A DNA stretch of 64,000 bases from Eutypella sp. D-1 (lineage: Eukaryota; Ascomycota; Sordariomycetes; Xylariales; Diatrypaceae): the NCBI GenBank assembly GCA_023313575.1, contig JAJTTP010000004.1, forward strand, positions 1,178,001-1,242,000, in the 5' to 3' direction. Below are positions 1-9,293 of the stretch, in pieces (position 1 is the first letter of the stretch; each line of letters starts with the position of its first letter). The notes beneath the pieces are model-generated. The model ran no database searches. It was not told the origin of the DNA and saw nothing but the letters and a program-made list of their open reading frames with translations. The position numbers were made by a program, and so were the translations under genes.

Positions 1-1582
1 GCGTAGGTTCGATGCCACGTTACGCACCGATTATGTCATGTTTCGGTATGCTATGCTTGGCTTGGCCTTTTGGGCCTCCTCGATGCCAATCGGACCTAAT
101 CGAGTTTGATTTAAACCGAATTGTCAACTCCATTCCCTTTCGATCCCCTGTCCTGATAGGGGAGAAACACCCCTAATCTGAGATCATGTCGCGGCCACGA
201 GTTTCGGTGTGCTCTGTGACACCTCGCACAAGAACGCGACGGACCGGACGCGCGCGAGAGGGTGCGTCTGTACGAGGCAAACAAGATACGTTTCAAGCCC
301 CCCAAGATATATATGTATCTATCTGGTGACTATCCACAGAATATATGGCCCGAAAGAGCGCGGCACCTCGCAGCATTAGCCCGATATGCGGGGAGACGGA
401 CAGGGCTGGCATGGAGCAGTTGACAGCTTCCCGCCTACACACACCTCTCTAGGTGCCCGATTCCGACACGCTCGCATAGAGATCCCGCATCATTGCCCCC
501 TTTATCCACCCGCCTCGTATCTTTGTGCGCCCGTGGTACATACATACTGACATGCGCGGATGCGCTCTGTATGGAGGAATCGAGGGAGAGGGAGGCAAGG
601 GGGCAAGGGGGCAAGTAGGAAGGCTTCCAGGCGCGCTTCCCTTACTCGCCTAATTAAACTTACCAAGGAGACCCCGGGTCGGACGGTAGGTTAGGTAACA
701 GCACACGCCGATCTGTCGGTCACCCGGCCGGGTAATATAGGCAGTCAGGACACAAACTTCAGCACCTCGTCAGGCGGCCAAGCCAAACAATCAAGCAAGC
801 AAGGGTGTGGGGTCCATATCAACCCCCCGAATGCAACCCCGAGGTGGTGTTGAGGTGACGAGGGGTTGGAAGCGGGGATGAATACGAAGGGACCAGGACC
901 CGGCTGCCGATCCCGTCGACGAGAAGACGTCATATGTCTCCCTTACCCCCCGATACGCTTCGTGACGGTAGGCACTGGGCAACCGAGCTTCAAAAAATTG
1001 GTGACGCTGGGAAACGGAGAGCCCGATCGATGTCGACTGAATTGCAAGCGTGGAATGGACGCACGCACGTGTGAATGATAGACGGATGATGGGCGCCCGG
1101 CGTGTGTGTCTCGGGTGCACGCGGCTATGTGTGTGCCCGTCCCATCGAATGTCCCCGGAAGAGACACAGACAAGCGAGAAGGGGAAAGTGACGGACAGCC
1201 CTGTCTATGTGCCCATGATCCCCAATGCAAACGGGATGGGATTCTGGAATACGAAACGGCAGGCAAGTAGGCACCGTTACACGTGCAGTATCGAGATCCC
1301 GGGCACGTGCCCGAGACCGTCGTGTATATAAGAAGAAAGGACGTTCGCGGGAGTGTGGCGTGTATTGTGCTCATCATCCGTCGAAGTTTGGCCCAGCATA
1401 GAAGACACATCCACTTAGCTTGGCTTCGGAGAAGGCTTACCATACACATACCTGCACACACATATATATCAACCCACACTAACCAAGATTTCACACCTCA
1501 ACCACTTTCTCAAACCAAACCAACGTCCAAACCAACTCCTCCCCCTAACAAAACACACACCTAATCCTCATCATACGAAAAC
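1..1582. other. Intergenic region and upstream region of the secreted-protein gene
   Basis: I find no convincing gene here. Open frames on both strands are short, overlap each other and lack recognisable domains. An 8-bp direct repeat (GGCAAGGG, nearly three copies) lies at about 594-617. A TATA-like run lies near 1323-1331. The last 130 bp before the ATG at 1583 are rich in C and A with almost no G on the + strand, which is typical of fungal 5' leaders. Confidence 0.5.
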
Positions 1583-2104
1583 ATGCATATCGCCGCGCTA
1601 GCCAGTACGCTGTTGTTTGCGACAGGGGCGCTAGGGTTGCGGACGGTATCGAAGGCATCGCAGGACTCCGAGGTGTGGACGATCGAGGGGCTGTCGCGGC
1701 AATGCAGCGACGACGAGAGCGAGTGCGTGTGGCGGTTCTCCGTGTTCCGGACGGTGGCAGCCAGTAGCAGCCGAACGGCGTGCGAGCACGCTTTGGAGGC
1801 GCTGCCGGACGGGACGCCGGCGTCGCGGATCCGCGGCAGCGGCGCCACGCTGTGCGTCGCGCCGCCCTCGGACGGTGAGGAGGAAGGGGAAGGGCCTGGC
1901 CCGTTTAATTACACGGTTACGAGCGGCTGGAGCGACGAGTTCGGCGATAGTCCCGATAAGGCCTTCACGACCCTCAGCCTTATCGATTACGACGAAGGCC
2001 TCATTTCCTACCCCTCCTATACCGACGCCCAGGTCCGCGACGGCAAGCCCGTCGAGCCGGACAGCAGTTTCCCCGTGCGCCCTATCCCCAGCAACGTCGA
2101 GTAA
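1583..2104 (+). CDS. Small secreted cysteine-containing protein
   Basis: An intronless 173-residue protein. It starts with a clear signal peptide: residues 1-18 are hydrophobic and end ALG before LRT. The mature part has four cysteines in the spacing C-x6-C, then single cysteines in TACEHAL and TLCVAPP, which could form two disulfides. The segment W-T-I-E-G-L-S-R-x-C followed by C-V-W-R-F-S resembles a pattern I know from many small fungal secreted proteins of unknown function. There is one N-glycosylation sequon (NYT), an acidic middle and a proline-rich C-terminus. The ATG is preceded by a C/A-rich leader. A role outside the cell (cell wall or host interaction) is inference only; no enzyme motif is visible. 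Confidence 0.72.
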   Translation: MHIAALASTLLFATGALGLRTVSKASQDSEVWTIEGLSRQCSDDESECVWRFSVFRTVAASSSRTACEHALEALPDGTPASRIRGSGATLCVAPPSDGEEEGEGPGPFNYTVTSGWSDEFGDSPDKAFTTLSLIDYDEGLISYPSYTDAQVRDGKPVEPDSSFPVRPIPSNVE

Positions 2105-2967
2105 TTCGGGGTCTGTTTCTCTCCGTCGGTAGTTGGCCGGCCTAGCTAATGGGGGTTCTCGGAAGACGGAATAGGAAGGGGTGAATGGGACTTTTCTATC
2201 CCCGCGACGGTTGTTGCTTGGAGGTAGAAGGGGGCGTCCAAGGGAGGCTACCATCACGCGGCCACTTAGTTAACTTTCTAGTTAGCTTCTCGCGGCAATC
2301 AATCTATCCAGTTTCGGGTTTACGTCGAGTAATACATGTATTGTCTGGATTTATGTCCAAAGTACTCCATATATAGGAGTCTGGTCGCCTGAAGAAAGAA
2401 GATGACTACGCCCCACCATGCTGATATGTGACATCGTGAGCATCTTGCCGTAGGCCGCCGCATCACCGACATATTCAAGGGCCTGAAAAAATAAAGCGAA
2501 GTGGGCGCAAAGAGAGAAAAGAAAAATCCAATTTCGTGTGCGCGGTAAGATATGCGCCGCCTACTAATATATCTATATCAAACGACGTAGATCTAGGACT
2601 GATTCCCATACATATACGAGAAGAATAAGATAGATTCGCCCATAGTGAAGCTCTTTGGGCCTCATGAACGCCATTGCCAATGCCCCTGCCTCCCTTACCC
2701 TATCGAATGGGGGCCCTCTACCGGAGAGCCCCTTACCCAAAGAAAGCAAAAGCCCCCGCACGTAGGGCGAGTTCGATCCGAACAAGATACGTATACGGGC
2801 TTGCGAGACATATGTATATGTATACTCGAAAGGGAATAAAAATAATAAAAGAGAAACATAAGAGAGACCATCATTTACGTACGAGAAAAATGCGCCGGAC
2901 GCTTAAAAGAAGATGGAGCAACAGGCTTGAAAGGAAGAAGGAAAAAATACCAATGCTAGCACAGGGA
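2105..2967. other. Intergenic region between convergent genes
   Basis: This stretch lies between two convergent genes and probably holds both 3' UTRs. It is AT-rich with purine-rich runs (about 2480-2530 and 2820-2950). I see no supported coding region or RNA gene. Confidence 0.45.
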
Positions 2968-4767
2968 TCACACGACGATACGTCTGCTGGCCCAGCCGTC
3001 CCTACCCTTCCAGGCCCACAGCACCATCAGCGCGCCCACCCAGGCGGAGATGGTCATGGCCCAGAAGGTGGAGGAATAGCACTGCTTTCCGTAGCAGAAA
3101 ACGTCATCGTCGGCGGTGTCCCGCGACGAGGGGTCCACGACGCCGGCGGCGGCTCCGGCCTGGTAGACGGCAGAGTAGATGGCGCCCCACATGACGGCGC
3201 CGAGGGCGGGGGTGAGGGCGACGATGCCGAAGTTGGTGCCGAAGTTCTCGACACCCCAGATCATGGTGATGATGATGGGCGTGAGGCTGAAGACGGCGCC
3301 GTAGCCGGCGCCCACGCCGCCCGATACGATCCAGAAGCGCTCGCCGTGCTCCTGGATGGCGCCCGAGGCTAGGGCCGCCGTGGCCGCCGAGTTCACAATG
3401 GCGGCGGCCACGAACAGCGTGACGCGTGATACCGAGAGCTTGCGCTTCAGCAGCGGTATCGCCGACGTCGAAGCACCGGTCTGCACGTACTGGCTGTGGG
3501 GGCTCGGTGATAGTAGGTCGCTAAGCGAGGCGGCAAGCAGACGCGCGACGGTGCTCACGCCGGCCATGATGGAAACGTGGGTCGCGGCGGTGGTCTCGTG
3601 GGATCTAGTGGCCGGGGTATGGAGGGTGCCGATGACGGTGCCCATATTATTGATGAAAGCCTCGCCGGGACCGATGATAAGCCAGAAGCCGAGAGCGAAG
3701 AACCACATGGTGTGATCCGACAGGAACCCCCTCGTCTCAGCGTTCAAGAGCCAGGTCTTCTTGAGCTTCGCATTATCGTCATCCTCCTCTTCATCATCCT
3801 CCGCAGCGCAGTCCTCGATCGTGTTCTCGTCGGTCGCGCCGTAGCCGCGCTCGGCGCGCCGCCGGAAGACCGCGCTACCCTCTAGCAAGCCGCTCCTCTC
3901 GAGCTCCTCGACGGCCCCGTCGATGAGGTCCTGCTCGTCAACAATGCGCAGGGTGAAAGTGCCTATCAGGCCCACAACGGCCAGCACGATGGAAAGGAAT
4001 AGGAAGAAGTGGAATACATTCACGTCGCCTCTAGATCCATCGGGTCGCAACTCGTAGAGCAAGCGGCTGCCGACCTGGCTCAGCACCATGCCACTCAGGC
4101 CGAAGGAAGCGATGGGGGCAACCATAGCCAAGCCGCGATATTTGCTCTTGCCGAAGTTCTTGGCGCAGGTGGTGATGGCGCTTAGGTATATGGAGGCGGT
4201 GCCGATGCCGATGGCGACGAAGGCGAGAACCATGGCCGGGTAAGTGGAGCCGCTCGCTCTGCCGCCGGCGCCGACCTCGGCGACACCCTTCTCGTAAAGA
4301 CCGGCGGCGAGACCGTAGCCGCCGCCTAGTAGTATAGCGGAAGCAAAGGCTAGCGGACCGGGACCGACGCGGTCGCACATGTATCCGATGATGGGGACGG
4401 GGATATACAAGGATAAGCTCATGGCGCTGGCGATGCCGTTGACGTGGAACTGGCTGTAGTGCAGACGCGACTGAAATAAGTGACCGTAGAGCGAGAAAGC
4501 AGTGACGGAACCACCGGCGAGAGCACCTAGGACGGAGGTGAGGAAGGCGGCGACGCGCAGGGCCTGATTCTTTCGGCGCAGGCGTCGGTTCGCAGATGAC
4601 GAGCGAAATGAGGATCGTGATTCATCGTCGCTGATGGAGCTTCGTATACTCGGGGATCCGAGGGTGGAAGAGGAAGATGAGGATCGTAGTAACGGCGTCA
4701 GGGTACTGTCTGTCGAGGATGGCGCCGGCATGTCGGTCTCCGGATGTGGTAGCCTTAATTCCGCCAT
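2968..4767 (-). CDS. mch1: MFS transporter, MCH1-like (monocarboxylate-transporter homologue)
   Basis: A single-exon 599-residue polytopic membrane protein. Residues 1-65 are a Ser-rich cytosolic tail. The first half has six hydrophobic segments, beginning around residue 72 (AAFLTSVLGALAGG), with the loop SQFHVNGIASA followed by PVPIIGYMCDRVGP, an MFS loop with the conserved D-R-x-G. A long acidic linker (DDEEEDDD, near residue 330) separates it from the second half, which opens with RGFLSDHTMWFF and GPGEAFINNMGT. These features match fungal MCH1, a member of the NFD4/nodulin-like branch of the major facilitator superfamily. Yeast Mch1 is a vacuolar-membrane relative of monocarboxylate permeases with no proven substrate, so the substrate here is unknown. 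The length fits the family. The start is the first ATG and gives the full N-terminal tail. Confidence 0.85.
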   Translation of the reverse strand: MAELRLPHPETDMPAPSSTDSTLTPLLRSSSSSSTLGSPSIRSSISDDESRSSFRSSSANRRLRRKNQALRVAAFLTSVLGALAGGSVTAFSLYGHLFQSRLHYSQFHVNGIASAMSLSLYIPVPIIGYMCDRVGPGPLAFASAILLGGGYGLAAGLYEKGVAEVGAGGRASGSTYPAMVLAFVAIGIGTASIYLSAITTCAKNFGKSKYRGLAMVAPIASFGLSGMVLSQVGSRLLYELRPDGSRGDVNVFHFFLFLSIVLAVVGLIGTFTLRIVDEQDLIDGAVEELERSGLLEGSAVFRRRAERGYGATDENTIEDCAAEDDEEEDDDNAKLKKTWLLNAETRGFLSDHTMWFFALGFWLIIGPGEAFINNMGTVIGTLHTPATRSHETTAATHVSIMAGVSTVARLLAASLSDLLSPSPHSQYVQTGASTSAIPLLKRKLSVSRVTLFVAAAIVNSAATAALASGAIQEHGERFWIVSGGVGAGYGAVFSLTPIIITMIWGVENFGTNFGIVALTPALGAVMWGAIYSAVYQAGAAAGVVDPSSRDTADDDVFCYGKQCYSSTFWAMTISAWVGALMVLWAWKGRDGWASRRIVV

Positions 4768-5963
4768 CTTCTAAAGGGCTTCTAAAGAGAAGGAGAGGAA
4801 GAGGTTGAAGGTTGGAGGTTGGAGTCAGGATGACTACTTAAGTCAGTTGACATTCCCCCGATCGATGAATTATGGTGGTAGTGAGTACCTGGTCAATAGA
4901 GGAAGAAAAGAAGGAAGAAGAAAACAAAAAATCGGAAGACACGGGTTACCTAACTACCCCTGGAAAAATGATGTGATTAAAACATGGATGACGAAGGATA
5001 ATACCTACTTAGGTAGGTAATGATAATGATAATAATGATAATAATGATGCTTTGGACGTTTTAGAGTTGTTGTCTCAGTGTTCGTACACAGTTAACGTAC
5101 ATACACGCATACATACGCATGCATACTGATAGTATACATACAGAGCCCGAGTAGTATGTATGCATCACGAAGCGCTAGGTACTACAGGTGACCACCTCTG
5201 ACGGTAGTAGGGCTAGTTAATGTATAGAAATGACCGTTGTCGGAACTAAATCGCTCCAGTTACCCCGTACCTAGGTAAATAATTGACAAGATGCGGAGCT
5301 ACTCCAGCTTCTTGATTAGGTACCTAGTACAGACTAGCCAGTATATTCTACCCCATGGCCTAATGTGCAGATACTTATGACATAAAGCACTTTCTGCACC
5401 GGACTACCCACCTGGCAGCTACTGAACCCGGCGCAAGTTTAACTTTAGGCATTCCTCGTACGGAGTACGTAAAGCCACAAATCCCATGAGGAAGGCCACA
5501 GGGAATTTCCACCAAATTGGCCTAGGTCCCTTATGAGTTGTGGCGCCCCGTCCCGTCCCGTGCCCCAATGTATGGCCACTACTTCTACATAACTACCTAC
5601 TAGTTAGTAGCTAAATGTGGCAGTGTATTAAATAGGGGTGAGGCGAGAGAAAGGACAACGTCGAATTCCCACATGGCGCGTGACTTGGTCCTAACGAGAG
5701 AGTACCTAGGTATTCTCCTATCTTGACCTCTCTACGCCACCCGCCCTCTCTCTTCTAACCGAACTGGACGGGCGATGCGAATTGGAAGCACTACTCTCAC
5801 TGGCTTGAGAAATCCGGTGAGATACTGATAACCTAGCAGATATCATGATACTACTTATACTAGCTCGACACTACGTGAAGCTTCTTCTAATCCACCTGCA
5901 CATTTGTGCTTCCATAACTCTCAGCCTGTCTCTCGCCCCCTTCGAAGTACCACAAACCCATAT
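4768..5963. other. Intergenic region with microsatellite and TACCTAGGTA-type palindromes
   Basis: No gene is visible. The region holds an imperfect ATAATGATA microsatellite (about 5019-5049). Several short palindromes built on TACCTAGGTA or close variants occur near 5004, 5268, 5320 and 5702. It includes the promoter side of the MCH1-like gene and the 3' flank of the disrupted gene. Confidence 0.45.
5019..5049. repeat. ATAATG microsatellite
   Basis: Imperfect tandem units of ATAATG/ATAATGATA, seen directly in the sequence, in the upstream region of the MCH1-like gene. Confidence 0.7.
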
Positions 5964-6862
5964 CTAGTTAATAGTGGGAGTGCCATACGCCACCAGCTGC
6001 GTGCGGCCGCCCACGACAAGCTTCGTGGTATCGATATTGGTCAGCGAGACGGTGATCTTCTTGTCGTCGCGGACGGGGATGTCGATGGGCTGGATCGTAT
6101 AGACGGGGATGACGAGGGGCGCGAGGACCTCACGGATCTGGGGCCGGATCAGCTGGTCGAACAGGAAGCTCTCGAGCGAGCTGAGCAACGGCTTCAGGAA
6201 CGCCGATACGAAGGTCGGGATCGGGCCCCACTGCAGCGAAAGGCTGAACTGCTCGAGCTCCATGTGCGAGAGCTGCACCACGTTGTCGGCCACGCGCGGC
6301 TTCGCCGACACCCCGATCGTGCCCGTCGCCACCGGCCCGAACGAGAAGTTCGGCAGTGGCCACGGCGTGTGCACCGTGATGTTCGCCGCGGCGCGCGCGC
6401 TGATGCTGGCGGACTATCGGGGCGGTGTAAGACGTTAGCATCGCGGGGGCTTTCTCCGTTTGCAAGGGATAGGTATTGTGCATAAGGGAGAGCATTTGGG
6501 ACTTACGATGCTTCCGTCGTCCGAGACATCAACGTCATCGAGCTGGTTGAGACTCAGTCCCAGGTCGCCCGTGAAAGGCCCTTCGTTGAATCCAACGTGA
6601 GGCAGGTCACTTGCTGCCCCAGCAACAGCCTTATTAGCCACAACCGCGATCAAGGACGTGTCGACAGCAATGAACACGCCGTCGCTTGGCCAGCTCACGG
6701 CCTCCGTAGGGAAAGCGGGAGGGACGAGCCCGAGGGCGGTGTAGGCAAGGAGGTAGTTGTTGACGATCTGCACCACTGAAGTATGTCAAAGAGCCAGCGT
6801 TAGCCACCTTCCCTATACCATGATACATACGTAGAGGGCGGGGGTCTACTTACCAGGCACAG
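5964..6862 (-). pseudogene. 3' half of a host gene split by the retrotransposon island (TULIP/LEA-like, unassigned)
   Basis: This fragment holds the last 4 nt of exon 2 (6854-6857, next to the TSD copy 6858-6862), an intron 6776-6853 (GTAAGT...CTTCAG), exon 3 (6507-6775), an intron 6414-6506 (GTAAGT, branch GCTAAC, GATAG) and exon 4 (5964-6413, ending at the stop). Joined with the 5' half at 34160-34910, the exons sum to 1395 nt, exactly 465 codons. The two fragments are therefore one gene, not two paralogues. The sequence is rich in amphipathic strand-like segments. The C-terminal part (LSSLESFLFDQLI followed by TIQPIDIPV) faintly resembles lipid-binding TULIP/BPI-like folds, but I cannot assign a family. 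There is no transmembrane segment. The frame here is intact, so the loss is recent or this strain differs from relatives. Confidence 0.8.
6858..6862. repeat. Target-site duplication CACAG (left copy)
   Basis: CACAG directly precedes the TGTTGG start of the Copia LTR and recurs at 34160-34164 directly after the CCAACA end of the right LTR. It marks the original integration site in exon 2 of the split gene, only 4 nt from the GTAAGT splice donor. Confidence 0.9.
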
Positions 6863-6938
6863 TGTTGGTTGTTAGTGGTCACTGGTATGGACCCATATAC
6901 CAGTAGGAAGTACCTATGTACTTATCTCCCGTTTATAT

Positions 6939-6965
6939 AAGGATACGGGCTTTGCCCGTATCCTT
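6939..6965 (+). promoter_or_regulatory. TATA box plus 12-bp hairpin in the Copia LTR
   Basis: The arm AAGGATACGGGC (6939-6950), a TTT loop and its exact complement (6954-6965) directly follow TTTATATAA. The same stem-loop occurs in the right LTR at 34032-34054 with a TTC loop. Its position just downstream of a TATA box suggests the 5' end of the element RNA (start of R), but that is inference. Confidence 0.6.
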
Positions 6966-7046
6966 TTTAAATAAATAGATAAACTTTAAACCCGAATATT
7001 ATATTAGTTTTATTACTTTTTATTATTATTAATTTTTTTTCCTTTA

Positions 7047-7460
7047 TATAACGGCTGGTCTATTCCTAACTATTAGTCTAGTCGAAGGGTCTATGTTAAC
7101 AGGAGTATTAAAGGTTTTAAGCAATAAGTAATCACGTTTGGTAATAGCAAAAAAAAAGGTGTTTTAAGTAATTAAGTTATATTATAAATTAATAAGCTTA
7201 AAAATTATTTAAAAAAAAGGTAATAAACGTAGTTATATATTATTTATATTTTTTATTCCTAACATTAAAATATGTGGTTATATTAAATCCTTAGATCGTA
7301 ACGGATCTAATTAATACCTTTAAATCCATGGATCATAACAGGTCCATATATAGCTTTTTTTATAGCTTATTAAACGTGGCTGGCTTACGTTTTTATTCTT
7401 TCGGTAATACCGTTAACGAATAGGGTTGCCTGCCCCACTTGGCCTAATCAGGCCATAACA
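7047..7460 (-). mobile_element. Solo LTR of a Gypsy family inside the Copia 5' LTR
   Basis: A 414-bp segment is flanked by CTTTA at 7042-7046 and 7461-7465. Its left 220 bp match the shared end of the Gypsy A/B/C LTRs (complement of ...CCAGCCGTCACA). Its right end reads GGCCATAACA, the complement of the TGTTATGGCC start. There is no internal region, so the element probably collapsed by LTR-LTR recombination. Its U3 half differs from those of the three Gypsy elements in this island, so it is a separate subfamily. Confidence 0.85.
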
Positions 7461-7483
7461 CTTTACGTACGTATTTATTAACA

Positions 7484-8854
7484 TTAATTAATGTTATTAA
7501 ATAAATATAGTAATATAAATTAATAAAGTTAAAAAAGTTATTATTGTAATAACTTAAAGATTTTTATTATTATTTTTTCCCGTCTGTTTTTATAACGGAT
7601 AATAATAAACTTTTTTTTATTTTTATTATTATAAGAATTAACTTTATTATTTAATATATCGGACGATTAATAATAGGCCGAATTTTTAAAAGCCGTTAAA
7701 AAAGTAACTTTATACCGGAGCTTTTTAGTAAATATTAACGTAAAAAGAAATAAAAAAAGTTAAAAATATATTATTTTATTTATTTTATTTTTTAACCTTA
7801 TAATTATAATTTAAATAAAATTCGATTTAATATAAGTTATTAATTATCGATAATTTTAAAGAAATTAATAATAAGCCGGGAATTAGCCGGATAATTAAGG
7901 AGATTTTTAAATAATATTAAAACTATTTTTAAAGATTTATAAAGGCAGATTTTAAAATTATATTAAAAACGTTTCGGTTTATATTAAAAACCGTATTAAT
8001 ATAAAGGGGCGTATATATTAAAAAATATAATGCTAATTTTATAATAATATTAGTTAATTTTATTATATAATTTAAATTTCTAATATAAGATTTTAAAAAA
8101 TTTAAATTAATAAAAAGCCGATGGTTTAACGTTTTAATATAAAAGGTTTTAATTTATAATACGGAATAAGGATTAGTTTATTTATAAATTTATAAATTAT
8201 TTATTTATTTTAATTTATAGCTTAAAATATTTATAAAGCCGCCCGGTAAATTTTAATAATAATTAAAAACTTTAACGGTATAAATTATATTATAAAAAAT
8301 AATAATTTTTATTAGCCCGTTTTTTATAACTGCGCGCCAGTTTTTTCCCCTTAATTTAAATTAATTACTTTTTTTTTTTTAATAAATAATTTTATTAAAC
8401 CTTAGCCCGGTTTTAAAACGTTTAAATTTCCGTAAAATATTAAACGTTTTTTCGGTACTTAATACCTTTTTTCCTTTTAAACGGACCTAATTTTAACCTA
8501 TTCCGTTTACGTAATAACCCTTTTTTATATAATTTATATAACCTTTTTTTACGTAATCTATATAACTTTTTCCTTTATAACTTATTTAATTTCTTTTTTC
8601 CGGGAATATTAATTTAAAATATTTGTATTAATATTTATACCTTTTAAAATATTTTTAACCAGGATACCCTTAGCCTGGATACTTTTAGCTTAAATATTTT
8701 TACGGCTATTTAATTTATCTGTTTTACCCGGGCTATCTTTTTTAGCCAATAGGAAATAATTAATAGCTTTTTAAATAACTATATTTAATAATAAAAAGGG
8801 ATAACCGGACCGTTCTTTTTTTTTTAAATTTAAATTAATTTATATATTACAGGA
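7484..8854 (+). other. Copia internal region, 5' segment (degenerate)
   Basis: This AT-rich sequence lies between the Copia 5' LTR and the Gypsy B insertion. By position it should hold the leader and gag, but RIP has removed any readable frame and I recognise no domain. The segment continues at 22650-23285 beyond Gypsy B. Confidence 0.6.
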
Positions 8855-9293
8855 TGTGACGGCTGGTCTATTCCTAACTATTAATCCAGTCGAGGGGTTT
8901 ATGTTAACAGAAATGCTAAGGGTTTTAAGTAATAAGTAGTTACGTTTGGTAATAATAAAAAAAAAGGTGTTTTAAATAATTAAATTATATTATAAACTAA
9001 TAAGTTTAAAAATTATTTAAGAAAAAGGTAATAAACGTGGTTATATATTATTTATATTTTTTATTCCTGATATTAAAATATATAGTTATTATTAAATCGT
9101 TAGGATAGCTAATTATCCCAGTTATCCTGGATTATTAAAATAGCTGGTTATTTTAGCTATCTTTTTTATTACGTGATTTGGACGTGGTTAACCCATTATG
9201 GTTAGGTTTTTCTGAAAACCTCGTTTTTTCGGATAAGATCGTGATTTATTATTAGCCTTATTTGGCCTTTTATAACCTGATCAGGTTATAACA
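8855..9293 (-). repeat. Gypsy B LTR (3' LTR in element orientation)
   Basis: It aligns with 22211-22649. The outer (left) edge keeps GC-rich sequence (GACGGCTGGTC) where the other copy has A/T. The inner end carries a perfect 22-bp palindrome at 9270-9291 (arm TTATAACCTGA). Confidence 0.88.

Larger units (their letters stand above)
6863..7483 (+). repeat. 5' LTR of the Copia element, interrupted by a solo LTR
   Basis: The LTR runs 6863-7046 and resumes at 7466-7483 after the inserted solo LTR and its TSD copy. It aligns with 33954-34159. The first 110 bp are nearly free of RIP changes and the rest is strongly AT-shifted. TATATAA lies at about 6933-6939, directly before a perfect 12-bp hairpin. 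An AATAAA-like signal lies near 6971. Confidence 0.88.

Noticed and set aside
1..40. Possible tRNA T-arm (GGTTCGATGCC) at the window start
   Set aside because: The flanking bases do not pair as a T-stem and no acceptor stem can be formed.
943..1494. 183-codon minus-strand frame upstream of the secreted-protein gene
   Set aside because: It lacks a recognisable domain, overlaps other random frames and lies in the promoter region.
2674..3372. 232-codon + strand frame
   Set aside because: It overlaps the MCH1-like gene in antisense and consists of low-complexity Gly/Asp/Ala from the GC-rich coding strand.
5904..6485. 193-codon open frame on the + strand
   Set aside because: It is antisense to exons of the split gene, is Arg/Asp-rich as expected from the reversed frame, and has no domain.
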